NCBI RefSeq assembly: GCF_019195455.1
Contig: NZ_JAIMBW010000001.1
Location: 3,624,001-3,688,000 of the forward strand
DNA: 64,000 nt
Reading direction: 5' to 3'
Origin: Gymnodinialimonas phycosphaerae
GTDB taxonomy: Bacteria; Pseudomonadota; Alphaproteobacteria; Rhodobacterales; Rhodobacteraceae
Shown: positions 61,936 to 64,000 of the stretch, one piece after another
Numbering within the stretch: position 1 is the first letter of the stretch
Layout: the number at the start of each line of letters is the position of its first letter
Notes under the pieces: generated by a model
Database searches by the model: none
The model's input: the letters and a program-made list of their open reading frames with translations, nothing else
What the model was told of the DNA's origin: nothing
Translations under genes and position numbers: made by a program

Positions 61936-63354
61936 ATGGCGATCATTGAAACCGACATCTGCGTGATCGGCGCAGGCTCTGGCGGGCTGTCCGTTGCGGC
62001 GGGTGCTGTGCAGATGGGGGCGAAGGTTGTCTTGCTCGAAGGCCATCTGATGGGCGGCGATTGTCTGAACTATGGCTGCGTGCCGTCCAAGGCGCTGCTG
62101 GCGGCAGGCCACAAGGCACATCAGACAGCAGAGGCGGCCTTCGGCGTGGCGGGCCACGACCCCGCGCCGGATTACGCGGCCGCCAAGGACCACGTCCGCG
62201 CGGTGATCGAAGAGATCGAGCCGGTCGATTCGCAGGAACGGTTCGAAGGCCAGGGCGTGCAGGTGATCCGTGAATTCGGCAAATTCATCTCACACACCGA
62301 GGTGCAGGCCGGTGATGACGTCATCAAGGCGCGTCGGTTTGTGATCGCCACAGGGTCTCGCCCGTTCGTGCCGCCGATCTCTGGCCTTGATACCGTGGAT
62401 TACCACACCAACGAGACGATCTTTGACCTCCGCGAAAAGCCCGATCACCTGATCATTATCGGTGGCGGCCCCATTGGCATGGAAATGGCGCAGGCCCATC
62501 GGCGTCTTGGCAGCCGTGTCACGGTGTTGGAAGGCGCGAAGGCCATGGGCAAGGATGACCCGGAGGCTGCGGCGATTGTGCTGGAGACCCTGCGCCGAGA
62601 GGGGGTCGAGATTGTGGAAGGTGCCACCGCCGCGCAAGTCAGCGGCTTGGACGGGGTGATCAAGGTCGAGACGGAGGACGGCGCCTCGTTTGAGGGCTCT
62701 CACCTTCTGATCGCCGTGGGGCGGCAGGTAAACGTCGACACGCTGGACCTGCACAAGGCAGGCGTCGCGTTCGACCGGGGCGGTGTGACGGTAGGCGACG
62801 ATCTTCGGTCCACCAATGCCCGTGTCTATGCCGTGGGCGACGTCGCTGGCGGTGCGCAGTTCACCCACGTGGCGGGCTACCACGCGGGCGTTATCATCCG
62901 CCCGATGCTGTTTGGCCTGCCCGCCAAGGCGCGCACGGATCACATTCCCTGGGCCACCTACACGTCACCAGAACTGGCGCAGGTCGGCCTGACCGAGGCC
63001 GAGGCAAAGGATCAGCACGGCGACAAGGTCTTCATCGCCAAGGCAGAATTTGCGCACAATGATCGCGGCATAGCGACGGAACAGACCACGGGCTTCGTGA
63101 AAGTCATGGTTGTGGAGGGCAAACCCGTGGGTGCGACGATCGTGGGGGCCCAGGCGGGGGAACTCATCGGGGTCTGGTCGCTTGCGATTGCAAACAAGCT
63201 GAAGATGAGCGCGGTCGCCAATATGATCACGCCCTATCCGACACTGGGGGAAGTCAACAAGCGCGCCGCCAGCGCCTACTTCACACCGAAGCTTTTCGAC
63301 AGCCCGATGGTCAAGAAGGTCGTCGGGTTTGTGCAAAGGTTCGGTCGGCCCTAA
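61936..63354 (+). CDS. FAD-dependent pyridine nucleotide-disulfide oxidoreductase (MerA/Lpd-like)
   Basis: 472 aa. FAD site VIGAGSGGLSVAAG, redox cysteines C43 and C48 in GGDCLNYGCVPSKALL, NAD site IIGGGPIGMEMAQ, and AVGDVAGGAQFTH before the dimer domain. Near the C-terminus the catalytic HPTxxE motif is YPTLGE, so the His of the His-Glu pair is Tyr; this is seen in the MerA-like group partnered with VTT proteins. ATG 61936; a frame from 61630 is not coding. Substrate unknown. Confidence 0.85.
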   Translation: MAIIETDICVIGAGSGGLSVAAGAVQMGAKVVLLEGHLMGGDCLNYGCVPSKALLAAGHKAHQTAEAAFGVAGHDPAPDYAAAKDHVRAVIEEIEPVDSQERFEGQGVQVIREFGKFISHTEVQAGDDVIKARRFVIATGSRPFVPPISGLDTVDYHTNETIFDLREKPDHLIIIGGGPIGMEMAQAHRRLGSRVTVLEGAKAMGKDDPEAAAIVLETLRREGVEIVEGATAAQVSGLDGVIKVETEDGASFEGSHLLIAVGRQVNVDTLDLHKAGVAFDRGGVTVGDDLRSTNARVYAVGDVAGGAQFTHVAGYHAGVIIRPMLFGLPAKARTDHIPWATYTSPELAQVGLTEAEAKDQHGDKVFIAKAEFAHNDRGIATEQTTGFVKVMVVEGKPVGATIVGAQAGELIGVWSLAIANKLKMSAVANMITPYPTLGEVNKRAASAYFTPKLFDSPMVKKVVGFVQRFGRP

Positions 63355-63396
63355 AAGAGGTATTGCCCGGACATCGGGCACAAGAGGGAGCCCCCG

Positions 63397-64000
63397 GTGG
63401 CAAACACACTTTCCGGTCGATTCTTGATGCTCACCGTCATCTTCGTGATGCTGGCAGAGGTATTCATTTTCGTCCCCTCCATCGCGCGGTTCCGTGAGGA
63501 ATACCTTCTGGCCCGACTGGAACGGGCACAGATCGCGTCGCTGGCCCTGTTGGCGACCGATGGGATGATCGACGATGACCTGGAATATGAACTGCTTGAG
63601 AATGCAGAGGTTCTGAACGTCGTGTTGCGCCGCGATGCGGTGCGGCAGTTGATTCTGTCCACCGATGGGATGGAGCCGATTACGGCGACGTTCGATCTGC
63701 GTGATGCCTCGGCCTGGGAGTTGATTCGCGACGCCTCCATCCGACTGTTTGAGACCGACGAGCAGAACATCCGTGTGATCGGTGAACCGGTGCGCCAGGC
63801 GGGCCTGCTGATCGAAGTCACCATGGAAACCGCGCCTTTGCGTATGGCGATGATCGACTACGGCCTGAGGGTTCTGCTGCTGTCGGCGATGATCTCCATC
63901 TTTACGGCGCTGTTGTTGTTCGTGGCCGTGCGGATCTTGATGGTGAACCCGATTAAACGTGTCGTTGGCGCGATGATGAGCTACGCGGAAGCGCCCGATG
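63397..64000 (+). CDS. membrane sensor protein, probable histidine kinase (partial)
   Basis: Open to the window edge; 201 codons seen from GTG 63397 (SD AGAGGGAG). N-terminal span (GRFLMLTVIFVMLAEVFIFV), an extracytoplasmic domain of about 120 residues, a second span (LLLSAMISIFTALLLFVAVR), then NPIKRVVGAMMSYAEAP, the start of a HAMP linker. A kinase domain is expected beyond the window; chemoreceptor or diguanylate cyclase are alternatives. It follows the flavoprotein by 42 bp. Confidence 0.8.
   Translation, partial: MANTLSGRFLMLTVIFVMLAEVFIFVPSIARFREEYLLARLERAQIASLALLATDGMIDDDLEYELLENAEVLNVVLRRDAVRQLILSTDGMEPITATFDLRDASAWELIRDASIRLFETDEQNIRVIGEPVRQAGLLIEVTMETAPLRMAMIDYGLRVLLLSAMISIFTALLLFVAVRILMVNPIKRVVGAMMSYAEAPD

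Overview
The window is a chromosomal segment of a GC-rich alphaproteobacterium, almost certainly a member of the Rhodobacterales (Roseobacter group). Pointers to this are an Atp12-type F1-ATPase chaperone, the bztABCD/aap acidic amino-acid transporter, the order rpmH-rnpA-yidD with yidC-MOSC-engB close by, a LuxR/LuxI pair, and the make-up of the ribosomal proteins. A Jannaschia-like genus is possible, but no 16S gene is present and this was not tested. I saw no tRNA, rRNA, CRISPR array, intact insertion sequence or prophage.

Layout. 1-7.1 kb: the 3' two thirds of rpoB, then rpoC. 7.2-11.3 kb: accessory genes, including two related putative rhamnosyltransferases flanking an EamA-type exporter. 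11.6-15.9 kb: the str operon (rpsL-rpsG-fusA-tuf). 17.4-39.5 kb: the S10, spc and alpha ribosomal operons in canonical gene order but cut at several points by unrelated DNA. The cuts are an AbiJ-like HEPN candidate gene between rplW and rplB; six accessory genes between rplP and rpmC; and two related small STAS-like genes with a broken rpmD copy between rpmD and rplO. Several modules end in a Rho-independent terminator, and four restart from a recognisably similar promoter, TTGNNN-17 bp-TATACG. adk follows secY, and rpsM-rpsK-rpoA-rplQ closes the set.

39.5-41.1 kb: an unlisted 56-residue gene divergent from luxR, then luxI. 41.1-45.3 kb: rarA, crcB, an RluC-type pseudouridine synthase, a HAD phosphatase and atp12, the last four overlapping in a translationally coupled run. 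45.6-50.9 kb: the bztABCD ABC transporter, in which both permeases carry extra periplasmic domains. 51.0-60.4 kb (minus strand): argB-ferredoxin-sixA, the tight yidC-MOSC-acetyltransferase-engB operon, and rpmH-rnpA-yidD. A degenerate GGDEF-EAL gene and a DUF3833 lipoprotein separate yidD from yidC. 60.5-64 kb: DUF523, a TVP38 membrane protein, a flavoprotein disulfide reductase and the start of a membrane sensor kinase that runs off the window.

Most of the window is translation, transcription and membrane-biogenesis machinery. The most interesting material is in the interruptions: the lone defence-like gene inside the S10 operon, the rpmD remnant between divergent paralogues, the permease-embedded domains of BztB and BztC, and apparently leaderless genes with a constant promoter-to-ATG geometry.
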